Part shown: positions 9,355 through 18,156 of the stretch, in pieces
Layout of the letters: the number at the start of each line of letters is the position of its first letter
Position numbering within the stretch: the stretch's first letter is position 1
DNA from: Prevotella vespertina
Lineage (GTDB): Bacteria > Bacteroidota > Bacteroidia > Bacteroidales > Bacteroidaceae
Length of the DNA stretch: 64,000 nt
Assembly (NCBI RefSeq): GCF_009728485.1
Contig: NZ_VVIQ01000006.1
Span: forward strand, 62,001-126,000
Direction of reading: 5' to 3'
Translations under genes and position numbers: made by a program
The notes under the pieces: model-generated
Database searches by the model: none
What the model was told of the DNA's origin: nothing
Seen by the model: the letters and a program-made list of their open reading frames with translations, nothing else

Positions 9355-10458
9355 TTAAGGTTTGGGGCGGTATTTGAGCCAACAATAAATGGGATAATGG
9401 TCAGATGTAGTCACACTATTGTCGACGTGCGCATCGTATGGCTCAAAGTCGTCAGAACAGAATATATGGTCTATACGGAAGTACATCCCGCTACGATGAT
9501 AGCTGATTCCAGGACCATTACCACTCGCTACGAAGCAATCTATCAGTTCCTTATCTATGACTCGATGGGTGTAACTTAGTGGGTTATCATTAAAGTCGCC
9601 ACAGAGTATTACGGGCACTTTCTTATCGAGATATTGCTTAACATAACGTGCCACCATATCTGCTTGTGGGGCACGACGCATTGAGACCTTTCCCAACTTA
9701 CGCAATAGGTGCACGGACTCTGACTTGGCCTTATTCGTCCGCATACGCCCTTTCACGAGTGACTTGAAGCCCGCTTTATCATCATTGGATAAGCCATTAC
9801 TCTCAAAATGGTTATTCACAACAAGCGTCTTTGTACCTTTTATGTCTACCATATAAGCCACACTTTGGTTAGAACTAGAGCCATACGGGATGGTATCTTG
9901 CCAAAGAATTGGATAACGACTCAGCAATACCATGTAATCAGCACCGGGCTTCTTCTTCACCATCAACTTGAAGTATGGATAGTGTGCCTTTAGTCTTTTA
10001 TAGATTCCTCCATTCTTATCACCATCGCCTTGAGCTTCTTGCAAGCAAACCAAATCAGCCTTGCTGTCAATGATATAGTTGACAATGGGGTTGGTCTTAG
10101 GATTGGTCTCTTCCCAAGAGTCAAACATATAAACATTGTAAGACAGGACTTTAATAGCACCATGGGGCTTATCCTTTGGAAGATTAAACGGACAATAGAT
10201 TCGAATAGAGGCAAAACAAAGGATAAAGCCCAATACGGGAAGCCATATTGTACGCAATCTCACAAATGCCCAAAAGACAAGGAAAGCGAAGTTAAACGCA
10301 AGGAGTATAGGGTATCCCAATCCTAGATTAGCAAGCAGAGGATAATCAACAGGATTCAACCAGTCGATATTGCCAATTAGCAACATCAACAATATAACAA
10401 GGATATTACCTACAAAGAGTGCTCTGAATGTGAACTTCTTGAAATTCTTAAGCATCAT
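9355..10458 (-). CDS. Endonuclease/exonuclease/phosphatase family membrane protein
   Basis: A 367-residue protein with three N-terminal hydrophobic segments (~10-95) followed by an EEP-fold domain. Motifs: LSYNVYMF, the acidic LVCLQEAQGD, VILCGDFNDNP, and a C-terminal TTSDHYPI, which hold the metal- and phosphate-binding residues of the DNase I/exonuclease III/sphingomyelinase superfamily. It may be a membrane-tethered phosphodiesterase or nuclease; the substrate cannot be told. It lies 57 bp after the rhomboid gene and is probably co-transcribed with it. Two adjacent ATGs (10458, 10455) are possible starts. Confidence 0.85.
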   Translation of the reverse strand: MMLKNFKKFTFRALFVGNILVILLMLLIGNIDWLNPVDYPLLANLGLGYPILLAFNFAFLVFWAFVRLRTIWLPVLGFILCFASIRIYCPFNLPKDKPHGAIKVLSYNVYMFDSWEETNPKTNPIVNYIIDSKADLVCLQEAQGDGDKNGGIYKRLKAHYPYFKLMVKKKPGADYMVLLSRYPILWQDTIPYGSSSNQSVAYMVDIKGTKTLVVNNHFESNGLSNDDKAGFKSLVKGRMRTNKAKSESVHLLRKLGKVSMRRAPQADMVARYVKQYLDKKVPVILCGDFNDNPLSYTHRVIDKELIDCFVASGNGPGISYHRSGMYFRIDHIFCSDDFEPYDAHVDNSVTTSDHYPIYCWLKYRPKP

Positions 10459-10515
10459 AAATATACGCTCATAAGTCTCGTTCAGGACATCTGCCCATAC
10501 TAATTACAATAACAC

Positions 10516-11466
10516 TTACTTCTTGCTACTATCGAAGAGCTTTTGCTTCTCTGCTTTAGAAAGGCTATCATAGCCGCTCTTGCGAATCTTGTCTAAAATG
10601 CGGTCTATCTCTTCTTGCTCTCTATGCTTCTGCGCATTATAATCCCAATCACTATTCTGTGTTGTCGAGTTATGCTGTGAGGAGTCTCCCCAAGAGCTAT
10701 TACTTCCGCCTGTTCCAACCTTCCCCGTATGCTTTTCCCAACTATCTTTCATACGATCAAAGAACTGATGCCCTTTGTGCATACTCATATTTCCATATCC
10801 TGAATACGGATGTCTCTTCCAATACATAATTAGTAAGAAACCCGTCAAAGCACCTCCCACATGCACTACATGGGCAATATCAGAGCCTGGGCTGAACGAT
10901 GAGAATATCTCAATAGCAATCATTCCTGTTACCAACCATTTGGCCTTTATTGGAACAGGAATCGGTATAATGAACATTCGCTCATTAGGGAATAACATTC
11001 CAAAAGCTAGTAACAAACCAACGACAGCACCAGAAGCTCCAATTGCCATTGTCTGTTGGATATATATAACAGATGGTATGTCAATGCTCACCCCATTCCT
11101 CGTCACAGTAATCGTATCCATTACGAAAGGCATACAATACCACGCTAATTCCTGAAGCAAACCGCCTCCAATTCCACAGACAATGTAATAAAAAAGGAAC
11201 TTCCTCGGTCCCCATACATGCTCAATGACTGATCCAAACATCCACAACATAAACATGTTCGTGGCAATATGCATAATGTTGGCATGCATAAACATGCTGG
11301 TGAGGAACTGCCAGACGCCGAAGTTAGAAGAACCAATATAGAATAACCCAAAGAGGTTATCAAAATCAATACCTATAACTCCAAACACATAAGAAGCAAA
11401 AAACACCAAGACGTTTATAATAAGGAGATTTCTTGTGACTATCGGAATATTCAGTATATTACGCAT
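10516..11466 (-). CDS. Rhomboid-family intramembrane serine protease
   Basis: A 316-residue protein with about six TM helices. The catalytic Ser motif GASGAVVG and the catalytic His in AHVVHVGGALTG are present, as is the conserved HANIMHIATNM segment on an early helix. The last ~90 residues are hydrophilic, with a Ser/Asn/Gln-rich linker and a charged end (EEIDRILDKI) common in Bacteroidota rhomboids. It cleaves TM segments of membrane proteins; the substrate is unknown. First gene of a two-gene unit with the EEP protein. Confidence 0.9.
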   Translation of the reverse strand: MRNILNIPIVTRNLLIINVLVFFASYVFGVIGIDFDNLFGLFYIGSSNFGVWQFLTSMFMHANIMHIATNMFMLWMFGSVIEHVWGPRKFLFYYIVCGIGGGLLQELAWYCMPFVMDTITVTRNGVSIDIPSVIYIQQTMAIGASGAVVGLLLAFGMLFPNERMFIIPIPVPIKAKWLVTGMIAIEIFSSFSPGSDIAHVVHVGGALTGFLLIMYWKRHPYSGYGNMSMHKGHQFFDRMKDSWEKHTGKVGTGGSNSSWGDSSQHNSTTQNSDWDYNAQKHREQEEIDRILDKIRKSGYDSLSKAEKQKLFDSSKK

Positions 11467-11506
11467 TTGTTAGTTTCTTATTGTAAGCCATTATCTTTAA
11501 AACGTT

Positions 11507-11515
11507 GCAAAAATA
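11507..11515 (-). promoter_or_regulatory. -7 promoter box for the rhomboid gene
   Basis: TATTTTTGC on the minus strand, 41 bp before the start codon. Confidence 0.55.
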
Positions 11516-11620
11516 CGAAATAATCCCGTTATAAAGCAGGAAAGGGAGAGGATAAGGGCTTATTTTTGTAATTTTCTACACTTTTCCTTTGATTTTACTT
11601 GTTATATAAAAGGAATCAAC

Positions 11621-11629
11621 TATATTTGC
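11621..11629 (+). promoter_or_regulatory. -7 promoter box for HU
   Basis: TATATTTGC, with a TTG-containing element about 19 bp upstream. It lies 52 bp before the HU start. Confidence 0.65.
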
Positions 11630-11680
11630 AGCATAATCGAAAGTATCATTTATAAATTAATCAACAAATAAATCGGAATT

Positions 11681-11956
11681 ATGAACAAGACAGAGTTAAT
11701 CGAAAAGATTGCGGCTTCTGCTAATCTAAGCAAGGCTGACGCAAAGAAGGCATTAGATGCAACAACTGAAGCAATCAAGGGTGCACTTGTTGAAGGAGAT
11801 AAGGTTCAGCTCGTAGGCTTCGGCACATTTTCTATCAACGAGCGTCCAGCTCACGAAGGTATCAACCCAGCAACAAAGCAGAAGATTCAGATTCCAGCAA
11901 AGAAGGTAGCAAAGTTCAAGGCTGGTGCAGAATTAGCAGATGCTGTAAACAAATAA
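11681..11956 (+). CDS. DNA-binding protein HU
   Basis: A 91-residue nucleoid protein, the standard HU length. It starts MNKTELIEKIA and carries the DNA-binding arm region (GFGTFSINERPAHEGINPAT) and the conserved C-terminal FKAGAELADAVN. HU dimers bend and compact DNA. Monocistronic, with a good promoter upstream and a strong hairpin terminator 25 bp downstream. Confidence 0.95.
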   Translation: MNKTELIEKIAASANLSKADAKKALDATTEAIKGALVEGDKVQLVGFGTFSINERPAHEGINPATKQKIQIPAKKVAKFKAGAELADAVNK

Positions 11957-11980
11957 ATTGTAAACTATTTACAATAGTAT

Positions 11981-12013
11981 AAGAGGCGAGCCTTGATAGG
12001 TTTGCCTCTTTCT
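11981..12013 (+). terminator. HU terminator
   Basis: Stem AAGAGGC/GCCTCTT (11981-11987 with 12004-12010), extended inward by G-U pairs to ~13 bp, followed by TTTCT. Confidence 0.8.
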
Positions 12014-12116
12014 ATTATAGGAACTAGTTTCTTCTATGAGAACTTAGATTTTCTATGCATACTAGACGAGCTGGAAAAGATTAGAGAAACTATATTTCCG
12101 AACCAATAATAGAACC

Positions 12117-14180
12117 TTACATGATTCCAGTCTGCTTATCTTCTTGTCGTTCTATTCGCTTTTCAATCTGCTTATAAGCCTTACCCTTCGATAATCGCCA
12201 CGTAAAGTTAAGCCCTATCATATTACCCAAGTCTCTATTACGTTCTATTTCACTCTTATGTAGATATGCGTTGAGGAGTTGTGACTTATACATTCGTGGA
12301 TGCTGTTGGAAGACGTGTTGCACATCGAGAGAAAGACTGCAATTCCCCCAACTATAGCTTATTGCCAAATAACTAAACGCTCCATTATGCCCTAACCTCT
12401 CTCCTTCTAAGAACCTCCAACCATTATCTGCATATCCTTGCAAAGTCCATTTACCAAGGTAAGCCTGCACACTTCCACCATAAGTGTAGCTGGTGAGATA
12501 ATGACGATAAAGACTACAAACATTAAAAAAACGATTAATTCCACCCGTCAATGTCACTGATAAGTGTTCAGGAATAAGCTCATACTTCAAGTTATCTTGC
12601 ACATGGAACAAGCTAATACGCCCCATATTCTGTTGCGAATAAAGGAACTCATCCGATGCAGTTCGCTCATATCTTGCCATATTACAATGCAAGTTTCGCC
12701 GATACTCCATGTACATACTGTTCGACACCCGATCACCATAATAATCTAAACTCATCGTATGTTGAATGACACGTGAGGGCTTCAAGGCAGGATTACCCAC
12801 TGTCCATTCACGACTATTATTCCTTATTCGCATATCAGAAACCATTGCGTAAGGCGAAACTCGACGATAAGTCTGAAAAGCGTAACCCACATTTAGTCCT
12901 TTCAGAAGCATATACTTTAATGTAACCTTCGGGCGGAACGTCCAGTAATTATAATTATAACTTGCTTGAGAATAGGTTTTGTTTGCCACTCCAACGCCCA
13001 GAGAATAACTCAACTTCTGCCACTTTCCTTTTAACTCAGAGAAAAGATAGAGTTCACCAAGGTGCATCTTATTCAGTGCATCAACATCCCCTGTATAATG
13101 ATTACGCGTGTATTTCTGCATGTGTTGCAAGCCAGCAGAGAGTGTGAAAGGCTTCAATTTGTTTTCATAAATAGCCTCGCTCTGAACCGACCAAGTATCT
13201 CCATCTACATTATAAGTATAAGGTGTTCCCTCACCCTGCCTCACATACTTATCCGTGTAGATAGCAGTTCCAACAACATTCGTCGTTACACTCTGATGAT
13301 TCCCTAGCTTATGAAAAAAGTAAAGATCGATAACTGGCGTAAAACTACTCGACCTATTCACATCTTGATAAGCCTGTGTTAGCGTTCCATCCATTAATTG
13401 ATAATCAGAGAAACAACTAGGAGTATTCATTCCAAAGGTTGATAACGTGGCTTGGAAAACATAGGAGGCTGAATCAGCAAGACTATACTTCATCTGAAGT
13501 CGATTGCCCAAAGCTCTATCCCTACCAGCCGTTTGCTTACGTGTAACAAGATAATGACTACCATTATTTAATAGGTAATCTGCCGTCTCAGAAGTACGCC
13601 CTTTGCGGAAGTCCCGATAGGAGAAGTTATAAGAAAAGGACAGTTCCGAATTTTTATGATTTAGCTTTGTATAGATGGTATTATCCGTATTCCACGCTGT
13701 TAGCGTGTGTGTTAAGTCTACTCCAACGACATATCCACCTGTGTTCCTTTTCGTTTTTATATCAATAACATAAGCTATATTCTCCCCATATCTTACACCC
13801 GGATTATCGATGAAATCAATGTTTTTCACAAGTTTAGGGTCTAAGGATAGCATTTCCTCCTTATCTATTACAACCCCATTCAGCCTTAACTGCACCGCAC
13901 CATTATTCATTAAAGCGGTAACAACGTGGCTCACAGGATCTACCCGAACGTGTGGTAACGATAGTTTACTTAGCAAACTATATCCATTCGTGGATGCTTT
14001 ACGCTGTGTATCAGACGGAATAATCAACAGACCATCCACCTTTGTTACCACTCGAGCAGCCTCAACAGTAACCTCATTCAGTTGCACCTCCTTCGGTTCT
14101 TTTGCATTCTTCACCTCTTCTTGGGCTCCAACTGGTAGCACCAAGAAGCCTAACAGCAATGTACATAATACTTTCTTCAT
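12117..14180 (-). CDS. Outer-membrane beta-barrel protein (TonB-receptor-like, OMP_b-brl_3 type)
   Basis: A 687-residue protein starting MKKVLCTLLLGFL with a signal peptide ending near PVGAQ. A plug-like region follows (residues ~35-130; LNEVTVEAARV, then a stretch with RLNGVVID) and then a long barrel rich in aromatic strands. It lacks an N-terminal CarboxypepD_reg domain and has no SusD partner, so it is the barrel type often annotated as outer membrane beta-barrel family 3 rather than a classical SusC. The C terminus has a basic tail instead of a terminal aromatic. It lies just after a membrane-bound winged-helix regulator on the same strand (120 bp gap). Confidence 0.8.
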   Translation of the reverse strand: MKKVLCTLLLGFLVLPVGAQEEVKNAKEPKEVQLNEVTVEAARVVTKVDGLLIIPSDTQRKASTNGYSLLSKLSLPHVRVDPVSHVVTALMNNGAVQLRLNGVVIDKEEMLSLDPKLVKNIDFIDNPGVRYGENIAYVIDIKTKRNTGGYVVGVDLTHTLTAWNTDNTIYTKLNHKNSELSFSYNFSYRDFRKGRTSETADYLLNNGSHYLVTRKQTAGRDRALGNRLQMKYSLADSASYVFQATLSTFGMNTPSCFSDYQLMDGTLTQAYQDVNRSSSFTPVIDLYFFHKLGNHQSVTTNVVGTAIYTDKYVRQGEGTPYTYNVDGDTWSVQSEAIYENKLKPFTLSAGLQHMQKYTRNHYTGDVDALNKMHLGELYLFSELKGKWQKLSYSLGVGVANKTYSQASYNYNYWTFRPKVTLKYMLLKGLNVGYAFQTYRRVSPYAMVSDMRIRNNSREWTVGNPALKPSRVIQHTMSLDYYGDRVSNSMYMEYRRNLHCNMARYERTASDEFLYSQQNMGRISLFHVQDNLKYELIPEHLSVTLTGGINRFFNVCSLYRHYLTSYTYGGSVQAYLGKWTLQGYADNGWRFLEGERLGHNGAFSYLAISYSWGNCSLSLDVQHVFQQHPRMYKSQLLNAYLHKSEIERNRDLGNMIGLNFTWRLSKGKAYKQIEKRIERQEDKQTGIM

Positions 14181-14300
14181 AGCTTGAATATTTTGAATCA
14201 AAGGTAATTCCAACACTGTTCAAGTGCAAAAAATAAGACTGACATCTGTCTGACAATAGCTTTTCTCTATTGCCTCTAACACTTCTAAGGATTATTCACC

Positions 14301-15032
14301 TTATAAGTGTTTGAGTCGATAGCCACCTCCCTTCTCTGCCGTAATGGTCAATCCACAATGCTCACTAACAACAGGCTTCAAGCGACGAATCAGTGTGTAA
14401 AGTGTCTCACTGGCATCGGGTTTCTTCGGCCAAAGGCTTTCACAAATGGTAATCTTTGATAATTTCATATCATCAGAAGCCATAAACAACTCCATCAACT
14501 GGTGCTGCATAGGTGTAAAAGGAATCTCTTTCCCCTGCACATCACGGAAGGAATGCTCCAAAGGGACGTAGGTCATACTTCCAAAAACCATTCTCCCAGC
14601 CCCATTCCGATGCCAGGAAACAACAGAAAAGAGCATCCATAACATGGCAGATAAGGTGAGGAACAAAGCTAAACGTTGGTCAGATAATCCCCAAATAGTA
14701 CCAAATGAACAATCAGCATAGCTTTGGAACATCAGAGAATGCCGTCCTTTCTGCCATTGATAACGCTGACTACACAAGGAATAATCGTTCTTTTCGAGTG
14801 CATAAGATACAAATGACCGACTCTTCAAGTCCTTTATTCGCAAATGCTCACGGTAGTTTTGTATCGTATCAGGCGTTATCCATGCTTCACGCTTCACTGC
14901 AAGTGTCTTCTCCAAAGCCTGATTCATGTCCTGCACAATAGCTGTTTCTGCACAACGATAACTGTTTATGCTCGTACACATAGCTGACAACACCAGTAAA
15001 AGAAATACTATTACGGAAGAGATAGGTTTCAT
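14301..15032 (-). CDS. Membrane-anchored winged-helix (OmpR/PhoB-type) regulator
   Basis: A 243-residue protein. An N-terminal TM segment (MKPISSVIVFLLLVL) is followed by an extracytoplasmic stretch of ~100 residues, a second TM (~LALFLTLSAMLWMLF) and a C-terminal trans_reg_C winged helix (FTPMQHQLMELF, ETLYTLIRRLKPVV, GGGYRL). The topology is like a ToxR/CadC-type one-component sensor, but the DNA-binding domain is C-terminal. I chose the start at 15032 because the -7 box (15082-15090) lies downstream of the longer possible start at 15113. It probably controls the outer-membrane barrel gene immediately downstream. Confidence 0.75.
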   Translation of the reverse strand: MKPISSVIVFLLLVLSAMCTSINSYRCAETAIVQDMNQALEKTLAVKREAWITPDTIQNYREHLRIKDLKSRSFVSYALEKNDYSLCSQRYQWQKGRHSLMFQSYADCSFGTIWGLSDQRLALFLTLSAMLWMLFSVVSWHRNGAGRMVFGSMTYVPLEHSFRDVQGKEIPFTPMQHQLMELFMASDDMKLSKITICESLWPKKPDASETLYTLIRRLKPVVSEHCGLTITAEKGGGYRLKHL

Positions 15033-15081
15033 AAGCAAAGGAATTAAATAACTGAATAACAGGCATAAAAGTATGTGATTC

Positions 15082-15090
15082 GCAAATATA
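15082..15090 (-). promoter_or_regulatory. -7 promoter box for the winged-helix regulator
   Basis: TATATTTGC on the minus strand, 50 bp upstream of the chosen ATG; it would lie inside the coding region if the longer start were used. Confidence 0.55.
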
Positions 15091-15228
15091 AGTCTTTTTT
15101 TCTTTACCTCCAAATCTATCCAAAGTAAATGTTGCTATATATATAATAGGTGTAACAAACAAGCACACGCAAGTACAGAACACCTATAAAAAGAATCGGT
15201 AAGAGTTGCTGATAATACAAAAAAACAT

Positions 15229-15237
15229 TACCTTTGC
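15229..15237 (+). promoter_or_regulatory. -7 promoter box for the first tRNA-Gln
   Basis: TACCTTTGC ending 9 bp before the mature tRNA 5' end. The same arrangement precedes the second copy. Confidence 0.7.
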
Positions 15238-15246
15238 ACGTGTGAT

Positions 15247-15317
15247 TGTCCTATGGTGTAATGGTAGCACTACAGTTTTTGGTTCTGTCAGTGGTGGTTC
15301 GAATCCGCCTGGGACAA
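15247..15317 (+). tRNA. tRNA-Gln (anticodon TTG), copy 1
   Basis: A 71-nt cloverleaf: acceptor TGTCCTA/TGGGACA, D-arm with GGTAGCAC, anticodon loop TTTTGGT giving TTG, T-arm GGTTCGAATCC, discriminator A, no encoded CCA. The U-U mismatch at the base of the anticodon loop is known from other tRNA-Gln. A short AACTCTT/AAGAGTT hairpin starts at its 3' end. Confidence 0.95.
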
Positions 15318-15569
15318 CTCTTTTAGATAAGAGTTCTTTGAATATCAGTACTTTCAAAGCACCTTATCTCAAACATAATTAACTAAATCCATTTATTACC
15401 TAAAGTAATAACTCGTGAGCTTTCAACTATTGTGTAAGATGTTTATCACAATCTTCTTGAATCAAAATAAGCACATATAAGACTGTTCACACCTATAAGA
15501 AAGAAACAAATAATAAGCTCTCTGAATAATTAAGTCACACATTTTTATAACCCTTAAACACCTACAACA

Positions 15570-16214
15570 ATGTCACAAAGATTCTGTTCTAATTGCGGAG
15601 CACCTCTTTCTCCTGGTGCAAAACATTGCTCTAGCTGTGGGAATGCTATACCTTCAGAAAATACTGCACAGCCTTATCCACCTGTACAAGATGCGTATCA
15701 ACGCCCACAATACACCCCACAGCCATCTGGCAATAACGACATGGTCAAAGTCTTAATTGGTATTCTTATTGTCCTTGTCATGGCTGGTATCGGTCTTGGT
15801 ATATGGCTTTTTGCAGGGAAGAGTAAGGAGCCTGTGTCACAGGAAACTAATGTACAACAAGAGACTATCAAAGAGATGAAGGCTTCAAATGACTCGATGA
15901 AGGCTTCATACGACCAACTCAAGAAACAGATAGAAAAGAAGAGTAAGGAACCAGTAAAGGTGCAATATGTTAAAGAAAAGCCTACATCTGTTTCACCATC
16001 AGAGGCTACTCGTGTTGTTATCAATGGTGTTGGCGTGCGTATGCGCATAGGACCTGGTAAGGAATATGGCTTTTTGCAGTATTATAATGGCAAGGCTTAC
16101 ACAGTATCAAAAGGTACATCTCTACCTTTCTTAGGGGCATACGGCAACTGGTATAAGGTACTCTTCGATGACGGTGAATACTATGTTTCAGCCGACTTCG
16201 CCTACCTTAGATAA
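15570..16214 (+). CDS. Zinc-ribbon, single-TM protein with C-terminal SH3-like domain
   Basis: A 214-residue protein of unknown role. Residues 6-23 form a zinc ribbon (CSNC and CSSC, i.e. C6, C9, C20, C23). A Pro/Gln-rich linker leads to one TM helix (~58-80). A Lys/Glu coiled-coil-like stretch (~95-135) follows, then a C-terminal SH3b-like domain (VRMRIGPGKEYGFL, GNWYKV). The cytoplasmic zinc ribbon and outward SH3 fold suggest a link to the cell wall, in keeping with the L,D-transpeptidases just downstream. The 253-bp space between the upstream tRNA and this gene shows no other gene. Confidence 0.8.
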   Translation: MSQRFCSNCGAPLSPGAKHCSSCGNAIPSENTAQPYPPVQDAYQRPQYTPQPSGNNDMVKVLIGILIVLVMAGIGLGIWLFAGKSKEPVSQETNVQQETIKEMKASNDSMKASYDQLKKQIEKKSKEPVKVQYVKEKPTSVSPSEATRVVINGVGVRMRIGPGKEYGFLQYYNGKAYTVSKGTSLPFLGAYGNWYKVLFDDGEYYVSADFAYLR

Positions 16215-16247
16215 TAAAGAACATGATATCTATCCATCAAACAACTG

Positions 16248-16282
16248 CGGTCGGCAAGAACAAAAGATGCTCTTTCCGACCG
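16248..16282 (+). terminator. Hairpin after the zinc-ribbon gene
   Basis: CGGTCGG (16248-16254) pairs with CCGACCG (16276-16282), with further aaga/tctt pairing inside. A clear T-tract is missing, so termination may be partial. Confidence 0.5.
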
Positions 16283-16392
16283 TAATAGTATATATCTATC
16301 AGGAATAAAGGTTATCATTAGATTATTAAAACATGCTTCTTTCCATTCTTAGGAGGCATGAATAACATACTCAAAAAAGGTTTTTATACAAA

Positions 16393-17385
16393 ATGAGAAA
16401 GTCAATGTTTATAGGTCTTTTAGCAGCTCTAACAGCTGTTTCTATCGTTTCTTGCGGTGGAAAAAAAGACAAAGAGAACAATAACGAAGGGCAAGGTGCA
16501 TCCATGAGCGTCAATGCCAATGGGCTTGCTGTTGCTAAAGACGACAAAACGGCAATAGAAGGTTTACCTTATTCAGGCAATGCTATCAAGGAAGAAGTAG
16601 TACTTGATTATGGCAATCGCACCATTCGTACAACGCCAGACACAAGCCTTAGCTTTAAAGATAAGGTCAAAGACAAGAAGAAACTCTTCATTGTTATGTC
16701 GAAGAAAGACTATTATCTCTATGTTTACGAGCCACAAGGTAAGGACACAACACTCATTGCTCGCTATGATTGTGCCTTCTCTTTGAAGAAAGGACAAAAG
16801 GAGAAAGAAGGCGATATGCGCACTCCGCATTGTACGATAGATAACCCTTTCCAAGTCCAACAGATTGTTCCTGCCTCTAACTGGGAGCATGACTTCGGTG
16901 ATGGTCGTGGTAAAATCAAGAGTTACGGGGACTATTTTCTACGTCTGAAAACGCCTGGGCACAGTGGAATAGGTATCCATGGAAGTACAAACAACCGTGA
17001 GAGTGTGCCCGGAAGAGCTAGTGAAGGCTGCATAAGACTAAAGGATGAGGACATAAAAGACCTAGCCGAAAACTATGCAACAGAGGGTATGAAGGTTGTT
17101 ATCAAGGCTGAAAACGTAGACGATTACCCCTTTGAAATTCATGCAATGAAGCGTCAGAAGATTGAACGTAAGCGTCACTTCGATGCTACAAAGACATTGA
17201 CCAACGAACAGATAGCAACTGCCACAGCAAAGACTGGACGTGTGAAGACTTCTGATAAGACAGAGCCTAAGGAAGACAAGAAGCCTATCTCAAAAGAAGA
17301 ATTGCGTATCGGTGGGGGTAAGATTCCTAATGAGAAAGGTGTACACATTGGTGGTGGGAAACTCACTGCACCAGAGAAAAAGTAA
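16393..17385 (+). CDS. L,D-transpeptidase (YkuD) lipoprotein
   Basis: A 330-residue protein with a signal peptide and lipobox ending VSC at Cys21. The YkuD domain (~95-235) has the catalytic elements IGIHGS (His196) and SEGCIRL (Cys213). The family cross-links peptidoglycan or attaches proteins to it through an active-site Cys. The canonical SHGC is SEGC here, as in many Bacteroidota members. After the domain there is a Lys-rich tail with a repeated RIGGGK / HIGGGK motif. It is followed after 4 bp by a paralogue. Confidence 0.88.
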   Translation: MRKSMFIGLLAALTAVSIVSCGGKKDKENNNEGQGASMSVNANGLAVAKDDKTAIEGLPYSGNAIKEEVVLDYGNRTIRTTPDTSLSFKDKVKDKKKLFIVMSKKDYYLYVYEPQGKDTTLIARYDCAFSLKKGQKEKEGDMRTPHCTIDNPFQVQQIVPASNWEHDFGDGRGKIKSYGDYFLRLKTPGHSGIGIHGSTNNRESVPGRASEGCIRLKDEDIKDLAENYATEGMKVVIKAENVDDYPFEIHAMKRQKIERKRHFDATKTLTNEQIATATAKTGRVKTSDKTEPKEDKKPISKEELRIGGGKIPNEKGVHIGGGKLTAPEKK

Positions 17386-17389
17386 GAAC

Positions 17390-18151
17390 ATGGGCTTGTT
17401 AAGAAAGATTTTCACGTTGTTCTCTGTTGCTTTCTGCCTTAGTATCGAAGCGCAGACACTCCTTTATTCACCCGACAACATCTGCGAGAAACAGGTGGTT
17501 GTGCATGGACTGAAAACGACACGGGCACCAGCTGATGTCTCCATATCGCTCGGCGCAGAGAATAAAAACAACTGTTTCATTGTTATATCGAAGAAAGATT
17601 ACTACTTATATGTTTATGAGAAGAGGTTAGATGACACTGTTCTTGTAGCAAGATACGATGCTTGTTTTGCAGTAAACAGGGGCAATAAGACTCGAACAGG
17701 CGATATGCGCACTCCGCATTGCACACCTTCTATTCCTTCCTTCAGCATATCACAGATATGTAATGCAGCCTCTTGGAAACACGACTTCCGTGATGGTCGA
17801 GGCAACATATTGGCTTATGGACCTTATTTCCTGCGTTTGAACATAGGGACAGGAAATCGAAGTATAGGCATACATGGCAGTACGAATAACAGAGAGAGTG
17901 TACCAGGATTAGCCAGCGAAGGCTGTATAAGACTGAAAGATGAGGATGTTCGCGACCTTCGAAACCGATATGCTTTTGTCGGGATGAAGGTGATTATCAA
18001 GGCAGAAGATGTCGACGACTATCCTTATGAGGTACGAGCGATGGAGCAACTGGGCGAACCCAGATTGCGACACTTCCGTCCACAAACAATCAAAACATCA
18101 ACAACAAACACACAACGTCAGCTTCCGCAAGGCGTACTTATTAAACAATAA
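17390..18151 (+). CDS. L,D-transpeptidase (YkuD), second copy
   Basis: A 253-residue protein with an ordinary signal peptide (MGLLRKIFTLF... ending SIEAQ) rather than a lipobox. Its YkuD domain closely matches the upstream gene (KKDYYLYVYE, DMRTPHCT, HGSTNNRESVPG, SEGCIRLKDED; Cys179). This is a tandem duplication in which one copy is lipid-anchored and the other soluble in the periplasm. The start at 17390 follows the first gene's stop by 4 bp; longer in-frame starts lie inside the first gene. Confidence 0.87.
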   Translation: MGLLRKIFTLFSVAFCLSIEAQTLLYSPDNICEKQVVVHGLKTTRAPADVSISLGAENKNNCFIVISKKDYYLYVYEKRLDDTVLVARYDACFAVNRGNKTRTGDMRTPHCTPSIPSFSISQICNAASWKHDFRDGRGNILAYGPYFLRLNIGTGNRSIGIHGSTNNRESVPGLASEGCIRLKDEDVRDLRNRYAFVGMKVIIKAEDVDDYPYEVRAMEQLGEPRLRHFRPQTIKTSTTNTQRQLPQGVLIKQ

Positions 18152-18156
18152 CAACA

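Noticed and set aside
12020..12060. Pair of similar 19-bp segments (AACT...TTCTATG) after HU
   Set aside because: Only two copies and imperfect; too little to call a repeat family.
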